Part shown: in pieces, positions 1 through 11,500 of the stretch
Numbering within the stretch: position 1 is the first letter of the stretch
How the letters are laid out: each line of letters starts with the position of its first letter
Assembly: GCA_030015575.1 (NCBI GenBank)
Contig: CM057351.1
Location: 2,996,001-3,060,000, forward strand
DNA from: Agapanthus africanus
Taxonomy: Eukaryota > Streptophyta > Magnoliopsida > Asparagales > Amaryllidaceae
DNA: 64,000 bases
Reading direction: 5' to 3'
Position numbers and translations under genes: made by a program
Notes under the pieces: model-generated
The model's database searches: none
The model's input: only the letters and a program-made list of their open reading frames with translations
Told to the model about the DNA's origin: nothing

Positions 1-735
1 TTAGGTCCTATTAAATTTTCCGTAATCGTTTGCGGTTCTGGAATCACTTCCAGTTCTACCATACTCCCACTACTGTTTTATGAAAAAATCCATTTTACTA
101 AAACTGTGGCGAGTTAAGAACAATATCACTATTGATCTTCTAGATGGTAGAAAGTCAACCCTCGTCATAGCCTGGGCCAACCCACAAACAGCCATTACAG
201 AAACGTGCCTTGAGTTATCCAGAGTCTGGTTTTAAGCATAAGCTGGACAACTCACCGTCCCTTAACATCGTTAAAATATGAACCATTCTATATCCAATAT
301 AGAAACTTTGGCACTTATTTAATTGGAACCAGATTCCCATCATGCAGCTATCTCCAGTGCATATCATCTCAATGGAGAAAGGCTAATCAGCATTACTCAA
401 CTTAGGAATCCATCCAATTATGAGTAACCTAAAAGAGAAACAAGTTTCTCAAAAACAATTACTATCAACTGAATACCATTCACAAGAATCTACATCTTCG
501 ATTTCTTTTAAGAATCCCGATACTTGCGATACCTGGTTCTCTACTTTATTCCTATACCCACAACTTCTCAAAACTTAGACATTGTATTTCTACGAAACAC
601 TTGTCTAAAAACTAGAGAAGTTACAAGTAAATAGAACAGAGTACGAGGACCAACCCCTTTGTCCTGATGGACACTGGACAACATACAATACTTTGTATAA
701 GTCCGCTGAGTTGAATAACTCAAAACATGTGCGTC
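1..735 (-). pseudogene. C2 integrase-to-RT linker remnant
   Basis: The reverse complement follows C1 from about 5890 to 6640, the integrase core and the linker before reverse transcriptase. A matching pair is the block near 1-80 and the C1 stretch around 6568-6640 that begins with GTGGGAG and a glutamate-rich segment. No reading frame is open over a useful length. This is a fossil of the C2 polyprotein gene, cut at the right by the C1 insertion and at the left by the window edge. Confidence 0.75.
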
Positions 736-740
736 GTAGG
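736..740. repeat. Target-site duplication of C1, left copy (GTAGG)
   Basis: The five bases just before the C1 LTR start (TGTTAG) are GTAGG. The same five follow the other LTR at 10457-10461. A perfect 5-bp duplication is normal for Copia integration and fixes both ends of the element. Confidence 0.95.
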
Positions 741-2840
741 TGTTAGTGTATATGCCCTAGAGGCCATTACTGTATCATACTAGTATGTATATTACTTGAT
801 GGAAGCTTGGGATATTCACAGTTGTACAGACAATCTTGCTCAATATAGTAGTATGCTACTTGGTTTGTCTCTGCTTTAATGTGTACTTGTGTGTTTATTT
901 ATTATATCACCTATACGCATTAGTAGAGCCCTTTGGATCTTTGCTTGATTACCGGCGTTGTGATGGCGATCACACTCGTGGGGGCTGGGTAATCTACAAG
1001 CACATCCTTATACACGTCCCTAGTCGTGGGAGTATCGAGATAGGGCATCGATACTCCGGAGTAGACTAGCGTATGCGCTTCTCATCCCAGCACGGGAGAC
1101 GGTCTGTCCCACAGCCGTCGGTACGTCGTACTTCAGATAGTATGCGGGTGCTCGTTAGGTTACGAGTACACTGGACAGGACTCGTCGGGAACTGATGGTT
1201 GGTATTATACCTATCGTCAGTTATCAGTTCCCAGGTGACATAAGTACAGCTTAGTCCACTGACTTGACACTGTCACTCCGCCTCAAGTGTGTTCCCACTG
1301 TTCTTTGATTACTATCCTACCACGGCTCTTCTGAGTCGTGCAAACAGGTAGTAGTTGGGAGCAGTCCCGAAGCACTTGGAGGCAGTGACGGTTAGACAGG
1401 ATTCGTCTCTTCCGGTATTGGGGGTTGACATCGCGCTGTGTCTAGGAGAGCCATTACACAAGTAGTCCCTGGCCAGGGCAAGCGAGATATACTGGTAGGT
1501 TCCAGTGCTATCTCAGGGTGTTCTGGGCTTCACTCCGACACGACTTGTACCGCTATTAGGGGTCTGACACTTGCCGCCCCCTAGGCCCGACATGCGATGT
1601 ATCAGACGAACAGACCGGACTGTACGGAGAATGTCACATTCAGACTCAGTAGGAGTTCCGATGGGTTTTACCTCATCAGTCTTCTTGTCGGCATCTACCT
1701 GGGGACCGTTACGCACAGCTAGTGCCGCTTGCGGTCTGTGGTTAAACCCACTGCCAGCGTAGTGTCGAGTCTTTAGAGTCCCACACAGAGGGCTATTCGC
1801 CTCTGGGCAAAACAGGGTAGAGGTCGCATGGTTTTGCGACAGGGTTCGTTCTCATCCGCGCACTTGTGCACGTTTGGAGTCCGGACGGATATTACTGGCT
1901 GGCTCTGGTTTGAGTCAGATACTGGTATATGTTTTTGGGTTGCTTTTATCTCTCAGTATTCTTGTTCCTCGGAACGAGAATGCAGGTGTGTATGCACAGT
2001 TGTTTGAGGCGGAGGAAGAGGTTTTTCATTAGGGTTTCGGAACGGGTGCGTATGCACAGTTGACAGTCGTCTTTTTCCAAACCCTAATGGATTTATGAAA
2101 TATCAATTAATAATAGTAATTAAATGAAATTGTGTCATGGTTGATTTTGTTGACTTGTTGACCATGGTTGACTTGTTGACCATGGTTGAATGTTTGACCA
2201 TCATCATTGCTTTGCAAGGATACTCCTTGATTCTAGCTTACATTCATTTAATGAAGTGATGATAATGGTCATTCCAAATACAACCATCAACTATTTCATT
2301 TGAATTATTATTATTAATTAGATAATTCTTTTTCTTTTGTTATGGTTGCAAAAGGAAAAGATAGCTCATTCTATCATATTGATTCTCTCTCCTCACTTCA
2401 TCTTCTTCCTCCTCTTGTTCAAGGAGAGCAAATCTCATGTGTTGAGAATCATCTCCTTGAAGATATAACACCCCAAAGCACACTCTACTCACTCTAAGGT
2501 AGAAGGTCTAGCAAGCCGAATACCTTAGTTCTCTCAAGATCGAGAAAGGAGCCCAAGGATGAAGCCCTCAGGTGGATCTATCTTCGGCAAAGAGGAGACG
2601 AGGAGGGGAAGCCATTCAAGCTACTACAAAGAGCAAGAAAGAAGAAGAACAACAAGAAGAGAAGGAGTTCAAGTTGAGGTATAACCACTTTGCCGAGTAG
2701 TTAACTCTTCTTTGCAAGTATGCTAGTTTAGTTTAGCAAAGATTCGGCTTTTACGGTCCATGTTACAAAGTTTATGAAAATTTTTGTTTTACCGTTTACG
2801 CATCCCCGAAAGTACCGGGAGAGGTAACGTGGACCTAACA
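741..2840 (+). repeat. C1 5' LTR
   Basis: Starts TGTTAGTGTA and ends CCTAACA, directly before the primer site. It is near-identical to 8356-10456. It contains a cluster of TTGAC W-box cores at 2150-2198. Small open frames inside it, such as that near 836-1069, occur identically in both LTRs and show no protein similarity I recognise. Confidence 0.95.
2150..2198 (+). promoter_or_regulatory. W-box cluster in C1 LTR
   Basis: Five TTGAC cores lie in 49 bases (2150, 2159, 2168, 2176, 2194), several as TTGACC beside a CCATGG. TTGAC(C/T) is the WRKY transcription-factor core. The same cluster occurs at 9766-9814 in the other LTR. WRKY control is an inference, since part of the density comes from a short local duplication. 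Confidence 0.45.
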
Positions 2841-2841
2841 G

Positions 2842-2853
2842 TGGTATCAGAGC
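2842..2853 (+). promoter_or_regulatory. C1 primer binding site (initiator-Met tRNA)
   Basis: TGGTATCAGAGC begins one base after the 5' LTR end. It complements the 3' end of plant initiator methionine tRNA, the usual Copia minus-strand primer. Confidence 0.95.
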
Positions 2854-5035
2854 CTAACTAAACTTAAACTAGCTTGGTAGCGAAGTGTATGGAAGTTCGA
2901 AATGGAAAAATCACAAAAACCGGAAATCAAAACCCTAAGTTTCTGTTGAAATTTTTTGTGCTTTATAAGTAAAAAGTTTTACTCCTAAAATCGGCTCAGG
3001 GTTTTGTGAGAACACCCACCAAAAAAGATCCGATGAATCCTTCAAACCGCCGCGGATCCACGGCCACAGCTATTCTCTTCGCCGCGGATCCGCCGCCGTT
3101 TGGGCTCTTCATGTGATCGTGTTTTGTGCAGTGTTCTTCTGGTAGGGTTTTGGGATTTTTCAAATATATTATATGTGCCCAGATTTTCCAGAAAAGAAAT
3201 TTACTTTTGGGGTCCTATAAATCCGTATTTTTTTGAACTTCGCTACACTTTGGCTATATTGGTTATATCTGTGATGTTTGTATGTATTGAACGTCGGCTA
3301 ATCGCTATAAGTCGATTAGTCGGGGTTATACATCTCTGTGATCTGTGTTTGATATTGGAATGTGTATATGAATGTGTTGGACTGTCGCGGGTGAATAGCC
3401 GGGGTGGATGTGAGATGAGCTTTTGTTTTTCTTTCATTCATTTGTAAATGTAAATTGATGTAATAATATTATTTGTATGGCCGCACAACCGTGTCGGGGT
3501 TGTAGCCGTCATTGTATAATTCTTTTTACTGTTTTTGCTCCTAGGATAGACCCATGGAGGGGTGCACAAACTACCGGGTACTTGGCGGGTAGTTTGCCGC
3601 ACCCGTAGGGGTCTTGGGTGGGGTTTTGGCTATTCACCGCGACCGTGTAATCCGCTTTTCGCTGCAGGCTCGAACGGATTGCGGATTCCTAGTATATCCA
3701 ATGTATTCATCTGTGATCTGTAATGTCTATCATTGCTTTATATTTAGGCGTTGCTTATGTTTTACAGCCGCGCTAGCCCAGCCCCCGCTCTGTCGTTAGT
3801 TAAGTAACCTAACGGGTGATGACGGGACCCCGTGGCGAATGCGAATGGCATAAGCGTACGTCATATTTTGGTTGTTTTCTGCAATGGTAGGATTTAAATG
3901 ATGGGACGCATTAAAAGAACTAATGCAAGAAAATAAACCTAAAAGACGTTGTTGGAACACTTTTTTCAAAAAGCTGTTATTGCAAGGACGTTCATTTTTG
4001 TTTTGCATCGCGGTATTCGGTTGTGAATGCCCAGCACCTCAGTCGACGAGGCAAGGGCCGAGATCCCTTCATCGGGAGTGACCCCTTGGACAAAAGTTTG
4101 CGTCAGGGTAATAACTTTACTATAGTCGATTATTCTTGCTTTGCATCGAGGTATTCAGTTTGGAATATCCTGCACCTCATTCGACGAGGAAAGAGCCGAG
4201 ATCCCTTCACAGGGAGTGACTTCTTTAGCAAAAGTTTTCGCCACTGTATTTTCAAAAAGGTGCAATCAGGTTCCTTCAACGATATCAAGTTCATTACGTT
4301 AACGGGTTTTTGGCCAAAAACCCAGCCGTAGCCCTCCGTCGTTTCGGATTAATATTATTCAGTATTCGTGCTGCGTTTGTTGACCTAGTCAAGGCGTAGT
4401 GAACGGTAGCTAAATAATATTTTTCTGTGGATTGCAAATGTGATTGGTTAGGACAGTCGTGCGGCCTTGTTGACCTAGTCAAGGACACGTACGGGTGGGT
4501 CTAATGCAATCAGGATTATGACGGGTAGAACTTGTCTAACAGTTTGTGGCTTGTTGACCTAGTCAAGGTCATGAACAGTTAGGGGAAAAAACCACATCGG
4601 GAGTTTCAAAAGAACTGAAACTTGCAGATTTAGCATACCTTCTGGAGTGTGGTGACTAGAGTGGATTCCGTCTAGGCTATCACACAATGACAGTTGGATC
4701 CCGATCCCACTGATGAGTTGGATTACTCTCGGGAGATTATTTCACTTAACGATCAATGCTATAAACCTAGTAGGTGTCTAGAAAGGTGTCAGCGGGGCTA
4801 CGCCCCCAGGGAAAAGAGGTTCTTGAATTAAGGAACTTCGCGAAAGCGTTGGAAAACCTCCCTCGAAGTACCGACACTAGCCTGGCTGAAAGGTTAAGCA
4901 AGTATTGTGACGTGAATTAAAACCCGGCTAGTTCTTCTTTTAAAAAGGTTTTAAGAAGAATTTGAGTAAACAGTGGGAGACATCCTGGTTAGATAAATTA
5001 ATAAACCAATCTAATCTTGCAAGAGCATACGCTGA
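2854..5035 (+). other. C1 leader, no recognisable gag
   Basis: About 2.2 kb between primer site and pol with no long open frame, no CCHC knuckle and no recognisable Copia gag. It holds GC-rich palindromes near 3046-3096. A roughly 150-bp tandem duplication lies at about 4021-4250 (each copy carries CGACGAGG and GAGATCCCTTCA). Three copies of the palindrome TTGACCTAGTCAA lie at 4380, 4470 and 4554. From about 3540 on, it matches the reverse complement of 11450-12900 in C2, so the layout belongs to the family and not to this copy alone. A pyrimidine-rich stretch ending in CAG lies just before pol (about 5040-5057). Confidence 0.7.
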
Positions 5036-8000
5036 GTGTTTCTTTTCTCTCTTCAGACAGCAACCTTTTCACGCCCTAATCAAGATAATAAAATGTATCG
5101 CTTGACCGATCCGAATTCTTATTCGGGACTGGGGAAAGTTGGTTCAGCTCTAACTTGTGACAACAGTCATGAGTATGAGAATGGGAAAGGGGATTGTATG
5201 GATTTCCAGGATACCCAGTCGAAGAAGAAGCATGGTTTTGCATCTACTTCAGGTGTTCTTGTAATTGAGAACTGTTTTACAGTCAGCCCTACCTCCTGGG
5301 TACTTGATACCGGATCAGGATCTCATATCTGTAATTTATTGCAGGGACTGAGAAAAAGTAGGAAAGTTGCGCCGGGTGATATGTCGCTCAGAGTAGCGAA
5401 CGGAGCACAAGTTAATGCGGCAGCCGTCGGTGAATATCACCTAGTATTGCCAAATGGCAAGACTATGATTTTGAACGATTGCTACTATGTACCCTCCATG
5501 GTTTGCAACATCATATCAGTTTCTTTACTCGATAAAGATGGATATAACTTTGTTCTTGAAAAGAATATCATGAACATTTACCTTCATAAGGTACTGGTTG
5601 CAGAGGGTACACTGTGTAATGGTATCTACGTTCTAAATCAGAATACAATTCTCAATATACAAAACGCACGCAAGAGAAAGAATTCAGATACGAATGAATC
5701 CTACTTGTGGCATTGTAGACTTGGTCATATCGGAGAGAAAAGACTGAGTAAGTTGCATAAAGATGGACTCTTGAATACGTTCGAGTTTTCATCTTATGGA
5801 ACTTGTCAGTCTTGTCTCAAAGGGAAGATGACCAAATCTCCGTTCACCGGACATGGAGAAAGAGCAACCGAGCTCTTGGGACTCGTACATAGTGATGTAT
5901 GCGGTCCGATGTCTATACATGCAAGGGGTGGGTTCTCGTACTTCATCACATTCACTGACGATCTCTCTAGGTTCGGATATGTGTATCTGATGAAACACAA
6001 ATCTGAAACTTTTGAGAAATTCAAGGAATTCAGAAACGAAGTAGAGAACCAGACAGGCAAAAGTATCAAGATCCTCCGGTCTGACAGGGGAGGGGAGTAC
6101 TTAAGCACGGAATTCCTGGATTACTTAAAAGAGAATGGTATTCTCTCTCAGCTTACTCCTCCTTATACACCACAGCACAACGGTGTTTCGGAGCGGAGGA
6201 ATCGTACCCTACTGGATATGGTTCGCTCCATGATGAGTAATGCCGAGTTGCCTCTTTCATTTTGGGGACATGCGCTATTGACAGCAGCATACCTATTGAA
6301 TGATGTTCCGTCTAAATCAGTGCTTAAGACTCCGTTCGAGATATGGAATGGAAAGAGGCCATATCTTAAAAGATCTAAGATATGGGGTTGTCCGGCTTAT
6401 GTTAAAACGCATAAACCAGATAAACTAGAGGCACGATCAGTTTTATGTAAGTTTGTGGGATATCCAAAGAATGGTTATGGATATCTATTCTACCACACCG
6501 AGGAACAGAAGGTGTTTGTTGCTCAGCATGCCGTTTTCTTGGAAACGGAGTTTCTTGCAAAAGAAATTAGTGGGAGCACGGTAGAATTGGAAGAAATTCA
6601 GCGACCACAAACTGAAACTGAAAATTTGACAGAACCTCAGGATTCAATAACCCAAGACGAACCTCAGCCACTCCGCAGATCTGGTAGGATTTCTCATCCG
6701 CCCGAGAGATACTACGGTTTTCTCATTGACGGGGATCGAGAGGATTGCATCTTGGAAGAAGATGACCCTACCAGTTTCAGGCAGGCCATTATCAGTAGGG
6801 ACTCTGATAAGTGGCAGGAAGCAATGCAATCCGAAATGGAGTCCATGTACGCCAATAAAGTGTGGACCTTGGATATTGCTCCACCAGGGGTAAAACCCGT
6901 TGGATGCAAATGGATCTACAAAAGGAAACTTGGTGTAGATGGGCAGGTAGAAACCTATAAAGCTAGACTCGTTGCAAAAGGTTTTCGTCAAAGACCTGGT
7001 TTGGACTATGACGAGACTTTTTCTCCGGTGGCTATGCTCAAATCCATTCGGATCTTACTTGCCATTGCTGCCTTCCATGACTATGAAATCTGGCAGATGG
7101 ATGTTAAGACGGCTTTCCTAAATGGTTGTTTGGAAGAGTGCGTTTACATGGATCAACCAGAAGGTTTCGTAGACAGTGGGAGCAGCGGAAGGGTGTGCAA
7201 GTTGCTTAAATCCATTTATGGATTAAAGCAGGCATCGCGGAGCTGGAACATCTGTTTTGATGAGGCAATCAAGGAATTTGATTTCATCAAGAACGAAGAT
7301 GAACCCTGTGTATATAAGAAGATTGTAGGATGAACTGTCGTATTCCTAATTTTGTACGTGGACGACATTCTTTTGATAGGAAATGATATTCCTATGCTAC
7401 AATCGGTCAAGCTATTTTTGTCACAAAGGTTCTCCATGAAGGACCTGGGTGATGCCTCGTACATTCTGGGGATCAAGATCTATAGAGATAGATCCAAGAG
7501 ACTATTGGGACTTTCGCAGTCCAGGTACATAGAGACCGTACTAAAGAGATTTAGTATGGAGGGTTCCAAGCGCGGTAGCATACCCGCATTGCACGGAATT
7601 ACCCTTTCCAAGAAGATGTCTCCTAAGACTGACGAGGAGAGGGTTCGCATGAGCACTATACCCTACGCTTCGGCGGTAGGATCTATAATGTATGCGATGC
7701 TATGTACAAGACCAGATGTAGCTTACGCGTTGAGCGCGGTAAGCCGGTATCAGTCAGACCCAGGAGAGGACCACTGGACAGCAGTGAAGAACATTCTCAA
7801 GTACCTGAGAAGGACTAAGGAGATGTTCCTGGTTTACGGTAATGGAGACCTCAGGGTCGAGTCCTTTACCGATTCAAGCTTCCAGAGTGACAAAGATGAC
7901 AGCAAGTCTGTCTCGGGTTTTATGTTTACCCTCAACGGAGGGGCGGTATGTTGGAGGAGTTCCAAGCAGGATACCGTCGCAGACTCGACGATGGAGGCTG

Positions 8001-8341
8001 AATACATTGCTGCAAGCGATGCCGCAAAAGAGGCGGTCTGGATAAAGAAGTTCATTAGTGAACTTCAGGTGGTTCCGTCCATTGTTGACCCAATACCTTT
8101 GTATTGCGATAACAATGTGGCTATAGCTTTAGCGAAGGAACCAAGGTCCCATCAGAAATCCAGGCACATCTTAAGGCGGTATCACCTGATCAGGGAGATC
8201 ATTGATCGCCAGGAGATCGAGGTGCGGAGAGTGGAAACAAAGGACAACACTGCGGACCCATTCACGAAGGCTTTACCCCAGACTCAGTTCGAGCGGCTGA
8301 TCGAGATGATAGGTCTTCGATACGCCAGTACATGGCCTTAG
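5036..8341 (+). pseudogene. C1 pol region: protease, integrase, reverse transcriptase, RNase H
   Basis: Copia polyprotein region in standard order. The aspartic protease motif LDTGSGSH lies near 5300. The integrase zinc domain (LWHCRLGH, then CQSC) lies near 5705-5815, and the integrase core near 5880-6150 (HSDVCGP, then DRGGEY). Reverse transcriptase starts near 6880 (GCKWIYK), continues through QMDVKTAFLNG near 7095, and has the catalytic YVDD near 7355. Ty1/Copia RNase H lies near 7855-8250 and ends TKALPQ. Integrase before reverse transcriptase separates Copia from Gypsy. These proteins copy element RNA and insert the DNA. The region is almost whole, with about one break, and was probably a single polyprotein. 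The start codon is not certain because gag is not seen upstream. Confidence 0.92.
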
Positions 8342-8355
8342 TGCAAGTGGGAGAT
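8342..8355 (+). promoter_or_regulatory. C1 polypurine tract
   Basis: The purine-rich TGCAAGTGGGAGAT abuts the 3' LTR start at 8356. This is the usual plus-strand priming site of plant Copia elements. Confidence 0.85.
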
Positions 8356-10456
8356 TGTTAGTGTATATGCCCTAGAGGCCATTACTGTATCATACTAGTA
8401 TGTATATTACTTGATGGAAGCTTGGGATATTCACAGTTGTACAGACAATCTTGCTCAATATAGTAGTATGCTACTTGGTTTGTCTCTGCTTTAATGTGTA
8501 CTTGTGTGTTTATTTATTATATCACCTATACGCATTAGTAGAGCCCTTTGGATCTTTGCTTGATTACCGGCGTTGTGATGGCGATCACACTCGTGGGGGC
8601 TGGGTAATCTACAAGCACATCCTTATACACGTCCCTAGTCGTGGGAGTATCGAGATAGGGCATCGATACTCCGGAGTAGACTAGCGTATGCGCTTCTCAT
8701 CCCAGCACGGGAGACGGTCTGTCCCACAGCCGTCGGTACGTCGTACTTGAGATAGTATGCGGGTGCTCGTTAGGTTACGAGTACACTGGACAGGACTCGT
8801 CGGGAACTGATGGTTGGTATTATACCTATCGTCAGTTATCAGTTCCCAGGTGACATAAGTACAGCTTAGTCCGCTGACTTGACACTGTCACTCCGCCTCG
8901 AGTGTGTTCCCACTGTTCTTTGATTACTATCCTACCACGGCTCTTCTGAGTCGTGCAAACAGGTAGTAGTTGGGAGCAGTCCCGAAGCACTTGGAGGCAG
9001 TGACGGTTAGACAGGATTCGTCTCTCCCGGTATTGGGGGTTGACATCGCGCTGTGTCTAGGAGAGCCATTACACAAGTAGTCCCTGGCCAGGGCAAGCGA
9101 GATATACTGGTAGGTTCCAGTGCTATCTCAGGGTGTTCTGGGCTTCACTCCGACCCGACTTGTACCGCTATTAGGGGTCTGACGCTTGCCGCCCCCCTAG
9201 GCCCGACATGCGATGTATCAGACGAACAGACCGGACTGTACGGAGAATGTCACATTCAGACTCAGTAGGAGTTCAGATGGGTTTTACCTCGTCAGTCTTC
9301 TTGTCGGCATCTACCTGGGGACCGTTACGCACAGCTAGTGCCGCTTGCGGTCTGTGGTTAAACCCACTGCCAGCGTAGTGTCGAGTCTTTAGAGTCCCAC
9401 ACAGAGGGCTATTCGCCTCTGGGCAAAACAGAGTAGAGGTCGCATGGTTTTGCGACAGGGTTCGTTCTCATCCGCGCACTTGTGCACGTTTGGAGTCCGG
9501 ACGGATATTACTGGCTGGCTCTGGTTTGAGTCAGATACTGGTATATGTTTTGGGGTTGCTTTTATCTCTCAGTATTCTTGTTCCTCGGAACGAGAATGCA
9601 GGTGTGTATGCACAGTTGTTTGAGGCGGAGGAAGAGGTTTTTCATTAGGGTTTCGGAACGGGTGCGTATGCACAGTTGACAGTCGTCTTTTTCCAAACCC
9701 TAATGGATTTATGAAATATCAATTAATAATAGTAAATAAATGAAATTGTGTCATGGTTGATTTTGTTGACTTGTTGACCATGGTTGACTTGTTGACCATG
9801 GTTGAATGTTTGACCATCATCATTGCTTTGCAAGGATACTCCTTGATTCTAGCTTACATTCATTTAATGAAGTGATGATAATGGTCATTCCAAATACAAC
9901 CATCAACTATTTCATTTGAATTATTATTATTAATTAGATAATTCTTTTTCTTTTGTTATGGTTGCAAAAGGAAAAGATAGCTCATTCTATCATATTGATT
10001 CTCTCTCCTCACTTCATCTTCTTCCTCCTCTTGTTCAAGGAGAGCAAATCTCATGTGTTGAGAATCATCTCCTTGAAGATATAACACCCCAAAGCACACT
10101 CTACTCACTCTAAGGTAGAAGGTCTAGCAAGCCGAATACCTTAGTTCTCTCAAGATCGAGAAAGGAGCCCAAGGATGAAGCCCTCAGGTGGATCTATCTT
10201 CGGCAAAGAGGAGACGAGGAGGGGAAGCCATTCAAGCTACTACAAAGAGCAAGAAAGAAGAAGAACAACAAGAAGAGAAGGAGTTCAAGTTGAGGTATAA
10301 CCACTTTGCCGAGTAGTTAACTCTTCTTTGCAAGTATGCTAGTTTAGTTTAGCAAAGATCCGGCTTTTACGGTCCATGTTACAAAGTTTATGAAAATTTT
10401 TGTTTTACCGTTTCCGCATCCCCGAAAGTACCGGGAGAGGTAACGTGGACCTAACA
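8356..10456 (+). repeat. C1 3' LTR
   Basis: Second copy of the 2.1-kb LTR, TGTTAG to CTAACA, with about 14 differences from 741-2840. The GTAGG duplication follows at 10457-10461. Confidence 0.95.
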
Positions 10457-10461
10457 GTAGG
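10457..10461. repeat. Target-site duplication of C1, right copy (GTAGG)
   Basis: Identical to 736-740. The C2 sequence resumes after it on the minus strand. Confidence 0.95.
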
Positions 10462-11500
10462 TTGAAAACTGTACCCAGGCGATTTCCTCAAATATCACCA
10501 ATTACTACGAATTCCGATATAATGAGGATGATCACCTAATTCCCAATAACTTACTCCCACTCATTATCTGTAAAACCATACAGATGTGAGAATAATACCT
10601 GGTAAATACATACCCTGGAGCAAGTATCTAATCGGGAAATCAGTTTTCCATTAACAATGCACTGAAACATAAAAATGTTTCGTAGGGGTATCCTGGTATT
10701 CCTAGTAATGCCTCTTCCATAATCCAATTCATGACTTTAACCGTATATTACTTTGCCATCTCCACAAATCCCTTTATTTGTCTTTATTCATTACCTTCTG
10801 TACACCATCGTTAGGCTAAATGGTTTTCTTCCTTCCCTACCGTTCGGCACCAGCCTATGGTTTGGAAGAAGACTATCCAGTAAGCATAATATGTGTACCC
10901 TCCTTAAATTAGGAGTACTCGCAACTCGAGAGAAGGTGATGATAAAAGACAACTGAATAATACCTTATTCTATTTCTCCCGAACTGGGGAAAAAAGCAAA
11001 GGTGAAAAAGGAGTGGCGATGAAGTACGTGGTTTGGTCGTGAATGATAACAGTCGCAATTTACTTTGCCCTCTTTCTAATCCCTTTATTTTTTCTTTAGT
11101 TATTACCTTCTGTACACCTTACTTAGGCTAATTGGTTTTCTTCATTCCCTACCTTTCGGCACCTGCCTATGGTTTGGAATAAGACTATCCAATAAGCGTA
11201 ATAGATGTACTCTCTTAAACCAAGGAGCCCTCGCAACCTGAGAGAAGGTGATAATAAAAGACAACTGAATAAACCAATTCTATTTCTCCTGAACCTGGAT
11301 CCATCCTCGAAGAAGTCCCTTCAAGTTCGTATATAACCATACGATGGATCTATCCAATGGAAGTGGATGTTCGTAGTAATACGGGATGTTCTGAGAAATA
11401 CAAAGGGTAAAAGAAGGAGCGGCAATGACTTATGCAACTTTAGACAATCCAAAAGCCAGTATTTTAAGAAGGTTCGGTCAACTTGGTCATTGAGTCATAG
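10462..11500 (-). pseudogene. C2 protease-side pol remnant
   Basis: The reverse complement follows C1 from about 5060 to 5400, the region around the protease. A shared segment is C1 5195-5225, which matches the block around 10690-10725. A local tandem duplication (10752-10989 and 11064-11299) lengthens the stretch. No usable frame remains. It is a fossil of the C2 polyprotein gene, interrupted at 10461 by C1. Confidence 0.7.
10752..11299. repeat. Tandem duplication inside C2
   Basis: Segment 10752-10989 recurs at 11064-11299 with a period of about 310 bp. Both copies contain ATTACCTTCTGTACACC and GCCTATGGTTTGGAA. C1 has no counterpart, so the duplication arose in C2 or its close ancestors. 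The two copies differ at many sites, so it is not recent. Confidence 0.85.

Larger units (their letters stand above)
741..10456 (+). mobile_element. Young Ty1/Copia retrotransposon C1, structurally complete
   Basis: A 9.7-kb element with two 2.1-kb LTRs, a perfect GTAGG duplication, a primer site matching initiator-Met tRNA, a pol region in Copia order (protease, integrase, reverse transcriptase, RNase H) and a polypurine tract. I counted about 14 differences between the LTRs over 2.1 kb, about 0.7 percent, or roughly a quarter of a million years at 1.3e-8 per site per year. The ends and pol look nearly whole, with about one break in the pol frame. No gag could be recognised in the 2.2-kb leader. 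The long LTRs suggest the SIRE or Angela/Tork side of Copia, but I cannot fix the lineage without a tree. It sits inside C2, an older copy of the same broad family, in the opposite direction. Confidence 0.93.

Noticed and set aside
836-1069. 77-codon frame in C1 LTR, repeated at 8451-8684
   Set aside because: Identical because the LTRs are near-identical. No similarity or codon signal supports a protein.
2842-2853. tRNA-like sequence as a tRNA gene
   Set aside because: It is only the primer-site complement of a tRNA 3' end, with no cloverleaf around it.
5789-6108. Minus-strand frames of about 70-100 codons opposite the C1 integrase
   Set aside because: Shadow frames of a strong coding region on the other strand.
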